Assembly (NCBI GenBank): GCA_964565165.1
Contig: CAZMDJ010000027.1
Coordinates: 1-14,602, forward strand
Length of the DNA: 14,602 nt
Origin: ZLKRG08 sp964565165
GTDB lineage: Bacteria > Actinomycetota > Actinomycetes > Nanopelagicales > Nanopelagicaceae
Direction of reading: 5' to 3'
Below the pieces are notes generated by a model, which had not been told where the DNA came from, did no database searches, and worked only from the letters and a program-made list of their open reading frames with translations. Position numbers and translations under genes: made by a program. Of the stretch, positions 1 through 7,815 are shown in pieces (within the stretch, counting starts at the first letter, position 1; each line of letters begins with the position of its first letter).

Positions 1-970
<970 letters not shown>

Positions 971-992
971 AAAGTTGCTACGCGTCCACTGT

Positions 993-1021
993 GTAGCTCT
1001 CGAGATACGGTCGAGAGCTAC
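993..1021 (+). other. Perfect hairpin in the 23S-5S spacer
   Basis: GTAGCTCTCGA (993-1003) pairs perfectly with TCGAGAGCTAC (1011-1021) around a 7-base loop. It lies about 25 bases after the likely 23S end. No T-run follows, so a processing or folding role in the pre-rRNA is more likely than termination. A second, weaker stem follows: ATCAAAG (1031-1037) with CTTTGAT (1044-1050). The rest of the 114-base spacer shows no tRNA. Confidence 0.7.
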
Positions 1022-1084
1022 CAAACAGAAATCAAAGTTAATTCTTTGATCTTTTGATTTTGAAAGCTAAGACATCTCAATAGT

Positions 1085-1203
1085 GTTTCGGCGGCCATAT
1101 CGAGAGGGAAACACCCGGTCCCATTCCGAACCCGGAAGTTAAGCCTCTCAGAGTCGATGGTACTGCAAGGGGGACCTTGTGGGAGAGTAGAACGCCGCCG
1201 GAC
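1085..1203 (+). rRNA. 5S ribosomal RNA
   Basis: The stretch has typical 5S features: the 5' strand CGGCGGC (1089-1095) pairs with the 3' strand GCCGCCG (1194-1200), and the internal segment ACCCGGTCCCATTCCGAACC matches the conserved loop B/C region. The length is about 119 nt. It follows the 23S gene by about 115 bases in the normal 23S-5S order and is followed directly by a terminator, so it closes the rRNA operon. The exact ends are estimated from the terminal helix. Confidence 0.96.
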
Positions 1204-1212
1204 TTCTTTTAT

Positions 1213-1247
1213 AAAAAGGGGATATCTTTACTGATATCCCCTTTTTT
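1213..1247 (+). terminator. Intrinsic terminator of the rRNA operon
   Basis: AAAAAGGGGATATC (1213-1226) pairs with GATATCCCC plus a T-run (1233-1247) around the loop TTTACT. The stem is 9 bp of GGGGATATC/GATATCCCC extended by A:T pairs, and six T follow. It lies 10 bases past 5S. The A-run before the stem and T-run after it could also let it work for transcripts from the other strand. Confidence 0.93.
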
Positions 1248-1285
1248 ATTTTACAAATTAAATAGCGTGAAGAGGAAAATTAATT

Positions 1286-2332
1286 ATGGAAAATTCAGAA
1301 CGTCGTAACTTTAACGATCGCAATTCAGATCGTCCTCGACGCAATAACTCTTCGCGCTCTTCATCAAACTCTGATCGACCATCACGACCTTCGCGTCCAT
1401 CAAAACCTGGTGAACGATCAGATCGTCCAAGAAGTGATCGTCCAAGATCATCTGGTTCTGATCGTCCAAGAAGTGATAGACCACAACGCGATGGCGAATT
1501 CAAACCACGTCGACCTCGCGAAGATGGCGAAAGACGCTCATTTTCACGCTCAGATAGACCAGATCGCGATTCACGCGGTCCACGTAATAGTTCAAGTTTC
1601 AAACCACGTTCTGAAAGATTTGGCGATCGATCATTAGAGAATCGTCGCAAAGATGATCGCCGACCAACTAATCGTGATTTTTCAAAAGATCCAATCATTC
1701 CTGAAGGAATTACCGGTGAAGAGTTAGATAAAACAACTCGTGGTGACCTTCTAACACTAAGTGCAGAGAATGCAAAAATTGTTTCGCAACATCTTGCATG
1801 TGTACATGCATTTGCTGATTCTGATCCAGATATTGCTCACGAACATGCACAAGCTGCAGTTCGTCACGCAGGTCGCGTTGCAGTGGTTCGAGAAACAGCT
1901 GGTTATGCTGCTTATCGCGTTGGTAAATTCGAGATTGCAATTAAAGATTTAAAGGCTGCATTTCGTATCAATGGCGATGTCTCTATCTGGCCAGTACTTG
2001 CAGATTGCGAACGCGGGCTAGGTAAACCACGTAAAGCACTTGAATTAGCAGGCGCTCCGGAAGCGAAGAAGTTAGCTAAAGAACAAGCAATTGAACTTCG
2101 AATTGTTGCAGCAGGTGCCCGCCGTGATTTAGGTGAAATTGATGCGGCGATCGTTACTTTGCAGACCAATGATTTAAATACTGAGAATGATTCCTGGGCA
2201 ATCCGTCTTCGATATGCCTATGCCGATGCGCTAGATGCTGCAGGTCGTAAAGATGAGGCGCGTAAGTGGTTTAAAAAGTGCGCAAATCTAGATGTGGATG
2301 AGACCACCGACGCTTCAGAACGTTGTGAATAA
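1286..2332 (+). CDS. Protein with disordered Arg/Ser/Asp-rich N-terminus and TPR-like C-terminal half
   Basis: A 348-residue protein. Residues 1 to about 130 are low complexity, rich in Arg, Ser, Asp and Pro, with repeated SDRPR units (SDRPRSDRP occurs twice), so this part is probably disordered and strongly charged. From about residue 145 the sequence becomes helical, with Ala-rich segments such as HEHAQAAVRHAG and GRKDEARKWFKKCANLD that look like degenerate tetratricopeptide repeats. The start is supported by AGAGGA at 1271-1276, 9 bases before the ATG, just after the rRNA terminator. Actinobacteria commonly carry a TPR protein at this place upstream of tlyA (for example Rv1691 in M. tuberculosis), which fits the C-terminal half. 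The function is unknown. The charged head suggests nucleic-acid or ribosome contact, which is only an inference. Confidence 0.85.
   Translation: MENSERRNFNDRNSDRPRRNNSSRSSSNSDRPSRPSRPSKPGERSDRPRSDRPRSSGSDRPRSDRPQRDGEFKPRRPREDGERRSFSRSDRPDRDSRGPRNSSSFKPRSERFGDRSLENRRKDDRRPTNRDFSKDPIIPEGITGEELDKTTRGDLLTLSAENAKIVSQHLACVHAFADSDPDIAHEHAQAAVRHAGRVAVVRETAGYAAYRVGKFEIAIKDLKAAFRINGDVSIWPVLADCERGLGKPRKALELAGAPEAKKLAKEQAIELRIVAAGARRDLGEIDAAIVTLQTNDLNTENDSWAIRLRYAYADALDAAGRKDEARKWFKKCANLDVDETTDASERCE
1421..1477 (+). repeat. Short in-gene direct repeat encoding SDRPR units
   Basis: The 18-mer GATCGTCCAAGAAGTGAT occurs at 1421-1438 and again at 1460-1477, 39 bases apart and therefore in frame. Partial copies (GATCGTCC, AGATAGACCA) lie around it. 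The pattern suggests growth of the disordered N-terminus by in-frame duplication. Confidence 0.75.
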
Positions 2333-2407
2333 CTTCGATTCTCTGTCTTAACTGCAATTCAAAATTACTCCATTGAAGTAAATAGATGCTCAAACTGGAG
2401 GAAAAGA

Positions 2408-2743
2408 ATGTCCACAAAAGTGACAGAGACAGTTGTAGAAGAGGTTGATTACTCATTAAATGATGTCGCCCTAAGAGGTTGGGTAACAACAATTGCAAGC
2501 GAACGAGAACTTCCGAGTGGAGATTTAGTCGCGCAATTTAGAATCGCAATTACGCGCACAGAAGGCGGCGTCGACACAATCGATTTAGAGAGCTGGAGCG
2601 CCAAAACCAGGCGGACTGCGCTCTCGTTAAAAGATGGTGAATGGGTCGAAATTACTGGCTCTATCAGGCGACGTTTCTGGAAGAGCGCGACTGGACTTGC
2701 AAGCCGCTGGCAGGTTGTTACCACCGAAATCAAGCGGCTCTAA
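2408..2743 (+). CDS. Small OB-fold, single-stranded DNA-binding-like protein
   Basis: A 111-residue protein that reads like the short SSB-like family found in actinobacteria. Residues about 18-50 (NDVALRGWVTT, then ELPSGDLVAQFRIAITR) and 56-83 (VDTIDLESWSAKTRRTALSLKDGEWVEI) follow the strand pattern of an OB fold, and the C-terminal part contains the basic stretch GSIRRRFWK. It lacks the acidic, flexible tail of canonical SSB, so it is not the housekeeping replication SSB. The start is well supported by GGAGGA at 2397-2402, 5 bases before the ATG. It lies 75 bases after the TPR-like gene, in the block that precedes tlyA. Single-strand nucleic-acid binding is inferred from the fold pattern. 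Confidence 0.8.
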   Translation: MSTKVTETVVEEVDYSLNDVALRGWVTTIASERELPSGDLVAQFRIAITRTEGGVDTIDLESWSAKTRRTALSLKDGEWVEITGSIRRRFWKSATGLASRWQVVTTEIKRL

Positions 2744-2759
2744 AGCTGGCGCTTCAAGG

Positions 2760-2765
2760 TAAAGT
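2760..2765 (+). promoter_or_regulatory. Possible -10 box of a leaderless transcript
   Basis: TAAAGT lies exactly 6 bases before the GTG at 2772, and no Shine-Dalgarno sequence is present. The spacing matches that of TAAAAT before ald and TAAACT before aroH. No convincing -35 is seen. Confidence 0.4.
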
Positions 2766-2771
2766 TATCGC

Positions 2772-2812
2772 GTGGCTATTAAAGATCTGCGCGATAACTT
2801 AAAGCGCCTTAA
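2772..2812 (+). CDS. 5' end of an unidentified gene, cut by an assembly gap
   Basis: A GTG start is followed by 13 codons (MAIKDLRDNLKRL) and then the run of N. The frame is open up to the gap. In related actinobacteria a HAD-family phosphatase gene often lies at this position before the small ORF and tlyA, so the gap may hide such a gene. The 13 residues alone do not show this, because the DxD motif of a HAD protein would come later. It could instead be a chance open frame. Confidence 0.4.
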
Positions 2813-2912
2813 NNNNNNNNNNNNNNNNNNNNNNNNNNNNNNNNNNNNNNNNNNNNNNNNNNNNNNNNNNNNNNNNNNNNNNNNNNNNNNNNNNNNNNNN
2901 NNNNNNNNNNNN
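2813..2912. other. Assembly gap, 100 N placeholder
   Basis: Exactly 100 N, the same length as the two other gaps in the window, which indicates a conventional placeholder and not a measured distance. Coding sequence reaches both edges. Confidence 0.95.
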
Positions 2913-3050
2913 ATGAGCGAAGTAAATCTAGAAGAGATCCGCGCAGAGTTGGCAGAGATCGAAGGTTCAGATCTTCCAGAGCATGTTGCTCGTTATGAAG
3001 CGTTACACGCAAAACTTGTTGAATCACTAAATAGCATCGATTCGATTTAA
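2913..3050 (+). CDS. Small acidic helical protein upstream of tlyA (possibly N-terminally truncated)
   Basis: A 45-residue frame starting with the ATG that directly follows the gap. It is predicted to be helical and acidic, with the segment LPEHVARYEALHAKLVESL. Short proteins with a similar pattern (LPxxEHVxxYExxHxxL) are encoded just upstream of tlyA in many actinobacteria (compare Rv1693). The true start may lie inside the gap. The stop is 6 bases before the tlyA ATG, so the two genes are probably co-transcribed. No biochemical function is known to me. Confidence 0.6.
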   Translation: MSEVNLEEIRAELAEIEGSDLPEHVARYEALHAKLVESLNSIDSI

Positions 3051-3056
3051 CCATTC

Positions 3057-3845
3057 ATGAAGAACCGTTTAGATTCTGAATTGGTCCGTCGCGGCCTTGC
3101 GCGTTCGCGCGAGAACGCTGCTGATCTAATTGAATCTCGTTCGGTATTGGTAAATGGCATCCCTGCGACAAAATCTGCATCGCAAGTTGATGCAGAAACC
3201 TCCATCGTCATTCAAGGCGAACGCGATGATTTTGTCTCTCGAGGCGGCCATAAATTAGCTGGCGCGTTAGATGCATTTCCGCAAATTCAAGTTGAAGGTA
3301 AACGTGCGCTAGATGCAGGCGCCTCAACTGGTGGATTTACCGATGTTTTACTTCGTCGCGGAGCATCGGAAGTCGTTGCAGTTGATGTCGGATACGGACA
3401 ACTTGCATGGGAACTTCGTACTGACGAACGTGTAAAGATTTTAGATCGTACAAATATTCGACATTTAACTGGCGAACAGGTCGGAGAACCAGTTGATTTA
3501 ATTGTTGCCGATCTTTCTTTTATTTCATTAACGCTTGTACTGCCAGCGCTAGCAGCCGTTTCAAAGCCAGAAGCCGATTATCTATTGATGGTGAAGCCAC
3601 AATTTGAAGTTGGCCGTGAACATCTTGGCGCAGGCGGAGTGGTTCGTGATCCTGCACTACGTAAAGCTGCAGTTATGGATGTTGCAGAGAGCGCATTTGA
3701 TGTAGGTCTAGGTACTTTGGGAATCGTCGCATCATCTCTTCCAGGTCCTGCCGGAAACGTTGAATATTTCCTATGGTTACGTCGTGGCGCTGGTGAAATT
3801 AATGAAGCAGATCTAGATGCTGCAATTGCGATTGGACCACAGTAA
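3057..3845 (+). CDS. tlyA: TlyA family rRNA 2'-O-methyltransferase
   Basis: A 262-residue protein. TlyA methylates ribose 2'-OH groups of rRNA (C1409 in 16S and C1920 in 23S in mycobacteria), using S-adenosylmethionine, and its activity sensitises cells to capreomycin. An S4 RNA-binding domain covers residues about 3-50 (RLDSELVRRGLARSRENA), followed by a FtsJ-like methyltransferase with the SAM loop LDAGASTGGF at 85-94. The expected K-D-K-E catalytic set is present: K66 (RGGHKLAGAL), D152 (VADLSF), K180 (MVKPQFEVGR) and E236 (GNVEYFLWL). No clear ribosome-binding site precedes the ATG, which lies 6 bases after the small ORF, so translational coupling is likely. The stop codon shares its last A with the ATG of the NAD kinase gene. 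Confidence 0.96.
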   Translation: MKNRLDSELVRRGLARSRENAADLIESRSVLVNGIPATKSASQVDAETSIVIQGERDDFVSRGGHKLAGALDAFPQIQVEGKRALDAGASTGGFTDVLLRRGASEVVAVDVGYGQLAWELRTDERVKILDRTNIRHLTGEQVGEPVDLIVADLSFISLTLVLPALAAVSKPEADYLLMVKPQFEVGREHLGAGGVVRDPALRKAAVMDVAESAFDVGLGTLGIVASSLPGPAGNVEYFLWLRRGAGEINEADLDAAIAIGPQ

Positions 3846-4642
3846 TGCGTAGAGCAATATTTGTAGTTAACCGTAATCGCCAAGAAGCGATCGATGCAGA
3901 GAGCAAAATCAAAGCACTTCTTACTGGATTTGAATTTGTTGAAGATGCTGAAGCCGAGATCGTTATTGTTTTGGGCGGAGATGGAACTATTTTGCGCGGG
4001 GCAGTTGTTGCTCGTCGTTTAGGAGTTCCACTTCTAGGGATCAACTTGGGTCGCGTTGGATTTATGGCAGAAGTTGAGAAGAGTTCCTTTGAAGAGATTG
4101 CTAAGGCAATTATCGATAAGACTTATGTTGTTGAACCTCGTTTACTTCTTGAGTATGAAATTGAGCGCGCTGGTGCAATTTCCGGAAATGGTTGGGCGTT
4201 AAACGAAGTTACTATCGAATGCGAACGCGGCACGATGATCGAGCTGTTATTACAGATTGATGGTCGACCTATTAGTAGTTGGTGGGCAGATGGTCTGATT
4301 GTGGCAACTCCAACTGGTTCAACTGCCTATGCTTTTAGCGTCGGTGGCCCAATCATCTGGCCAGAGACCGATGCGCTAGTAGTTACGCCAATCGCTGCGC
4401 ATGCGCTTTTTACACGCCCACTGGTAATTCCACCTAGTTCACAGATTGCAATTGATATTTTGTCCGAAGATGGCGTTGTAAAAGCTGATGCGTTACGTAC
4501 AGATAGCTTGCAAGTTGGCGATCGCGTATTAGTTAAGCGAGCAGCAGATCCAATTAAGTTGGCGCACGTTCGCGAGAGTAATTTCAGTGATCGCTTAGTT
4601 GCAAAATTTAAATTGCCTATCGAAGGCTGGCGCGGTGCTTAA
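3845..4642 (+). CDS. nadK: NAD kinase
   Basis: A 265-residue ATP/polyphosphate-dependent NAD kinase, which makes NADP from NAD in the cytoplasm. The diagnostic motifs are GGDGT at residues 44-48, the NE pair at 120-121 (ALNEVTIE), and the glycine-rich segment DGLIVATPTGSTAYAFSVGG at 149-168. The protein is somewhat shorter at the N-terminus than the mycobacterial enzyme (about 300 residues), but the core is complete. Its ATG overlaps the tlyA stop in a TAATG arrangement, and its 3' end overlaps recN, giving the conserved actinobacterial tlyA-nadK-recN operon. Confidence 0.96.
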   Translation: MRRAIFVVNRNRQEAIDAESKIKALLTGFEFVEDAEAEIVIVLGGDGTILRGAVVARRLGVPLLGINLGRVGFMAEVEKSSFEEIAKAIIDKTYVVEPRLLLEYEIERAGAISGNGWALNEVTIECERGTMIELLLQIDGRPISSWWADGLIVATPTGSTAYAFSVGGPIIWPETDALVVTPIAAHALFTRPLVIPPSSQIAIDILSEDGVVKADALRTDSLQVGDRVLVKRAADPIKLAHVRESNFSDRLVAKFKLPIEGWRGA

Positions 4643-6152
4643 ACGACCAAAGCTCAATGAAATTAGCATTTCGGGCATTGGTGTTATTGAGAAATCAAAT
4701 CTGGAATTTGGCCCCGGGTTAACTGTTATCACCGGCGAAACTGGTGCTGGAAAAACTATGGTGCTAACTGCACTTAATTTGGTTTTGGGCGGTAAAGCCG
4801 ATTCCGCACTTGTCCGTCATGGCCAAGAGCGAGCGGTTGCAAACGCTACCTTTGAAATCCCAAAGGAATTTGCTTCGCGATTCGATGAGAAGGGAATCAT
4901 CTCTGAAGATGGAGATTTGATTCTTACTCGAACTGTTAATAAAGATGGAAAATCAAAAGCGGTTGCAAGTGGTTCTGCAGTTAGCGCATCNNNNNNNNNN
5001 NNNNNNNNNNNNNNNNNNNNNNNNNNNNNNNNNNNNNNNNNNNNNNNNNNNNNNNNNNNNNNNNNNNNNNNNNNNNNNNNNNNNNNNNNNGATGAGATCA
5101 GTCGTTTAAATTCAATTGAAGGTTTAACTAGCACCGCAGGAGCGGCAAGTTCTATTCTGGAAGATGATGAATCTGGTGTGCTTACGCAATTGGGGAGTGC
5201 AAAGAAAGCCCTTGAAAAGGCGGTGGTGCTGGATGCATCGCTTACTGAACTTTCCGATCAGATTTCTGAAGCTTTCTATGAAGTCCAAGATATTGCCGCG
5301 AATTTGGCGGGGTATCTATCTGATTTAGCAGCGGATCCGTCAAGACTTGAATACTTGCAAAATCGCAAAGCGGAGCTAAATACCTTTATCAAGCGCCACT
5401 CCAAATCAACTTCTACTGATTCTAACCAAGCGCTACATGAGTTGATTGAACTAGGTGCGAATTTAGATAACGAGATTGCAGATTTAGAAGGCGGCGATAA
5501 CCGAATTGCGGAATTAGAAGCAGAGCTAAAGAAGTTGCAAAGCGCAGCGCTTTCGGAAGCTGAAGCTATTTCTAAGGCGCGCACTGGCGCAGCTAAAAAG
5601 TTATCAACTGAAGCATCAGAAGAGATTCATGCGCTATCAATGCCTAATACAAATTTAGTTGTACAGGTACAAGCGGGTAAAGAATTTGCAGATTTAACTT
5701 CAACTGGTTTAGATGAGGTGAATTTTTACTTACAGACACATAAAGATGCTCCGCTAGTTTCAATTGCAAAAGGCGCTTCAGGTGGCGAACTTTCACGTGT
5801 TGCGTTAGCGATTGAAGTTGTAATTGCGATGAATGAAGAGATTGGCACCTACATCTTCGACGAAGTTGATGCAGGAGTTGGCGGTAAAGCTGCAATCGAA
5901 GTGGGTCGTCGTTTAAAGGAACTTTCAAATGTTGCACAAGTGATTGTGGTAACCCACTTGCCACAAGTTGCAGCTTGGGGAGATACCCATTTTGTAGTTT
6001 CAAAAGATGAAAGTGGCTCAGTTTCGCTTAGCCAAGTGCGGAAAGTCTCATCAGATGCTCGAGTTGAAGAGATCGCACGTATGTTGGCGGGCCATGAAGA
6101 TTCAGATTCAGCGCGTAAACACGCAGAAGAGTTGATTGCGCAGTCTCGCTAA
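4635..6152 (+). CDS. recN: DNA repair protein RecN (interrupted by an assembly gap)
   Basis: RecN is an SMC-like ATPase acting in double-strand-break repair. The Walker A motif GETGAGKT is at residues 34-41. After the gap come a coiled-coil part, the ABC signature SGGELSR (DNA 5779-5799), Walker B YIFDEVDAGVGG (5851-5886) and the H-loop VVTHLPQVAAWGD. I chose GTG 4635, giving MLKRPKLNEISISGIGVIEK, because RecN proteins begin just before this strand and GAAGG lies 8 bases upstream. This start overlaps nadK by 8 bases. An earlier in-frame TTG (4599) would add an unlikely extension. The residues between ATP-binding strand and coiled coil are missing. From a normal family length near 560-590, about 100 residues (~300 bases) are hidden, more than the 100 N shown. 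Confidence 0.93.
   Translation: MLKRPKLNEISISGIGVIEKSNLEFGPGLTVITGETGAGKTMVLTALNLVLGGKADSALVRHGQERAVANATFEIPKEFASRFDEKGIISEDGDLILTRTVNKDGKSKAVASGSAVSAXXXXXXXXXXXXXXXXXXXXXXXXXXXXXXXXXXDEISRLNSIEGLTSTAGAASSILEDDESGVLTQLGSAKKALEKAVVLDASLTELSDQISEAFYEVQDIAANLAGYLSDLAADPSRLEYLQNRKAELNTFIKRHSKSTSTDSNQALHELIELGANLDNEIADLEGGDNRIAELEAELKKLQSAALSEAEAISKARTGAAKKLSTEASEEIHALSMPNTNLVVQVQAGKEFADLTSTGLDEVNFYLQTHKDAPLVSIAKGASGGELSRVALAIEVVIAMNEEIGTYIFDEVDAGVGGKAAIEVGRRLKELSNVAQVIVVTHLPQVAAWGDTHFVVSKDESGSVSLSQVRKVSSDARVEEIARMLAGHEDSDSARKHAEELIAQSR
4991..5090. other. Assembly gap within recN, 100 N placeholder
   Basis: Exactly 100 N. The recN frame happens to be the same on both sides with this length, but family length indicates a larger gap, so the agreement is probably chance. 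Confidence 0.95.
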
Positions 6153-6162
6153 GAATTAGTGA

Positions 6163-6168
6163 TAAGTT
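6163..6168 (+). promoter_or_regulatory. Possible -10 box for leaderless pyrG mRNA
   Basis: TAAGTT lies 8 bases before the pyrG ATG at 6177. There is no Shine-Dalgarno sequence between recN and pyrG. The context GATAAGTTTG resembles GATAGGTTTT before scpA, which has the same 8-base spacing. No good -35 is visible. Confidence 0.4.
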
Positions 6169-6176
6169 TGTCTTCC

Positions 6177-7802
6177 ATGGGCCAAACTCATGTGACTAAA
6201 CATTTATTCGTAACCGGCGGTGTCGCCTCAAGTCTTGGAAAAGGTTTAACAGCTTCCAGTCTTGGTCGTTTAATGGTGGCGCGAGGACTTCGCGTAACAA
6301 TGCAAAAACTCGATCCATACCTAAATGTTGATCCTGGCACCATGAATCCTTTCCAACACGGTGAAGTTTTCGTAACCGATGATGGAGCAGAGACTGATTT
6401 AGATATCGGCCACTACGAACGTTTCTTAGATCGCGCACTATCGGGCGATTCAAACGTTACAACTGGCCAGGTTTATTCGCGTGTAATCGCTCGCGAACGT
6501 CGCGGTGAATATTTAGGTGAAACCGTTCAGGTTATTCCTCACATCACCAACGAAATCAAAGAGCGCATGCTCGCTTTCGATGGTCCAAATGTTGATTTAG
6601 TTATTACTGAAATCGGTGGAACTGTTGGCGATATTGAATCGCAACCGTTCTTAGAAGCTGCGCGTCAGATCCGCCAGCAAGTAGGCCGCGATAATGTTTT
6701 CTATTTACATATTTCTTTGGTGCCTTACATCGGTCCATCAGGCGAGCTAAAGACAAAGCCAACTCAACACTCAGTTGCAGCGCTGCGTAGTATCGGTATT
6801 GCGCCAGATGGAGTTGTGCTCCGCTCTGATCGCCAGATTCCTGAATCAATCAAACGGAAAATTTCAGCGATGTGCGACGTAGATCAAGAGGCGGTCGTAG
6901 CTGCAGTTGATGCGCCATCAATCTATGACATCCCTAAAGTTCTCTTCAACGAAGGTCTTGATGCCTATGTTGTTTGTCGACTAGGTCTTAAAGCGAAAGA
7001 TGTTAATTGGGGCGAATGGGGTTCGCTACTAGAAGTCGTTCATAACCCAAAGCACCATGTAAAGGTTGCACTTGTCGGTAAGTACATCGATCTACCTGAT
7101 GCATATCTTTCAGTAACCGAAGCACTTCGTGCAGGTGGCTTTGCAAATAATGCAAAGGTAGAAATCAAATGGGTTCCATCTGATGACTGTGCAACACCAG
7201 AGGGTGCGAAAGCAGCGCTAAGCGATGTTGATGCAATCTGTGTGCCAGGTGGTTTTGGTGTTCGCGGTATTGAAGGAAAAGTTGGCGCTTTAACATTTGC
7301 GCGTACAAATAAGATTCCAACTCTTGGTTTATGTCTTGGTTTGCAGTGCATGGTTATTGAAGGCGCACGAAATCTTGCAGGAATTAAGGATGCAAATTCA
7401 GCAGAGTTTGCACCGGATGCAACTGCGCCAGTTATTGCTACGATGGAAGATCAATTAGCGGTTGTTTCAGGCGATGGAGATTTAGGCGGCACAATGCGCC
7501 TTGGTTCATATAAAGCATCGCTTAAGGCTGGTTCGATTGTTGCTGAGGTTTATGGCGAAACAGAAATTACCGAGCGCCATCGCCATCGCTACGAAGTAAA
7601 CAATAAGTATCGCGATCAAATTGCAGCAGCGGGTATGGTCTTTAGCGGAATGAATACCGAGCGCGATTTAGTTGAATTCGTTGAACTTCCTCGCGAAGTT
7701 CATCCATATTATGTTGGCACACAAGCTCATCCAGAGTTTAAATCTCGCCCAACCAGACCGCATCCACTATTTGCCGGTTTGATTAAAGCTGCTATTAAGT
7801 AG
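6177..7802 (+). CDS. pyrG: CTP synthase (glutamine-hydrolysing)
   Basis: A 541-residue enzyme that converts UTP to CTP using ATP and glutamine, the last step of pyrimidine nucleotide synthesis. The N-terminal synthetase domain has the P-loop region GGVASSLGKGLTASSLG (residues 14-30) and QKLDPYLNVDPGTMNP (43-58). The C-terminal class I glutamine amidotransferase domain has the oxyanion segment VPGGFGVRG (356-364), the nucleophile C386 in GLCLGLQ, and H518/E520 in AHPEF, so it looks fully active. I chose the ATG at 6177, since homologues start about seven residues before KHLFVTGG. An in-frame GTG at 6159 gives an unneeded extension. It follows recN by 24 bases. In mycobacteria two further genes lie between them, and these are absent here. 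The stop is TAG. Confidence 0.97.
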   Translation: MGQTHVTKHLFVTGGVASSLGKGLTASSLGRLMVARGLRVTMQKLDPYLNVDPGTMNPFQHGEVFVTDDGAETDLDIGHYERFLDRALSGDSNVTTGQVYSRVIARERRGEYLGETVQVIPHITNEIKERMLAFDGPNVDLVITEIGGTVGDIESQPFLEAARQIRQQVGRDNVFYLHISLVPYIGPSGELKTKPTQHSVAALRSIGIAPDGVVLRSDRQIPESIKRKISAMCDVDQEAVVAAVDAPSIYDIPKVLFNEGLDAYVVCRLGLKAKDVNWGEWGSLLEVVHNPKHHVKVALVGKYIDLPDAYLSVTEALRAGGFANNAKVEIKWVPSDDCATPEGAKAALSDVDAICVPGGFGVRGIEGKVGALTFARTNKIPTLGLCLGLQCMVIEGARNLAGIKDANSAEFAPDATAPVIATMEDQLAVVSGDGDLGGTMRLGSYKASLKAGSIVAEVYGETEITERHRHRYEVNNKYRDQIAAAGMVFSGMNTERDLVEFVELPREVHPYYVGTQAHPEFKSRPTRPHPLFAGLIKAAIK

Positions 7803-7803
7803 T

Positions 7804-7809
7804 TAAAAT
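7804..7809 (+). promoter_or_regulatory. Probable -10 box for leaderless ald mRNA
   Basis: TAAAAT lies 6 bases before the ald ATG (7816), and no Shine-Dalgarno is present in the 13-base spacer. A weak -35-like TTGATT at 7779-7784 lies 19 bases upstream, within the end of pyrG. This is the best of the leaderless-type promoters in the window. Confidence 0.5.
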
Positions 7810-7815
7810 AGAAGC

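Noticed and set aside
1258..1698. A 146-codon minus-strand frame opposite the Arg/Ser/Asp-rich gene
   Set aside because: It mirrors the low-complexity repeat of the plus-strand gene and would run across the SD and start of that gene. No ribosome-binding site of its own was seen.
4110..4119. TTATCGATAA, similar to the spacer motif
   Set aside because: It lies inside nadK, is a single palindromic variant in conserved coding sequence, and has no other copies nearby.
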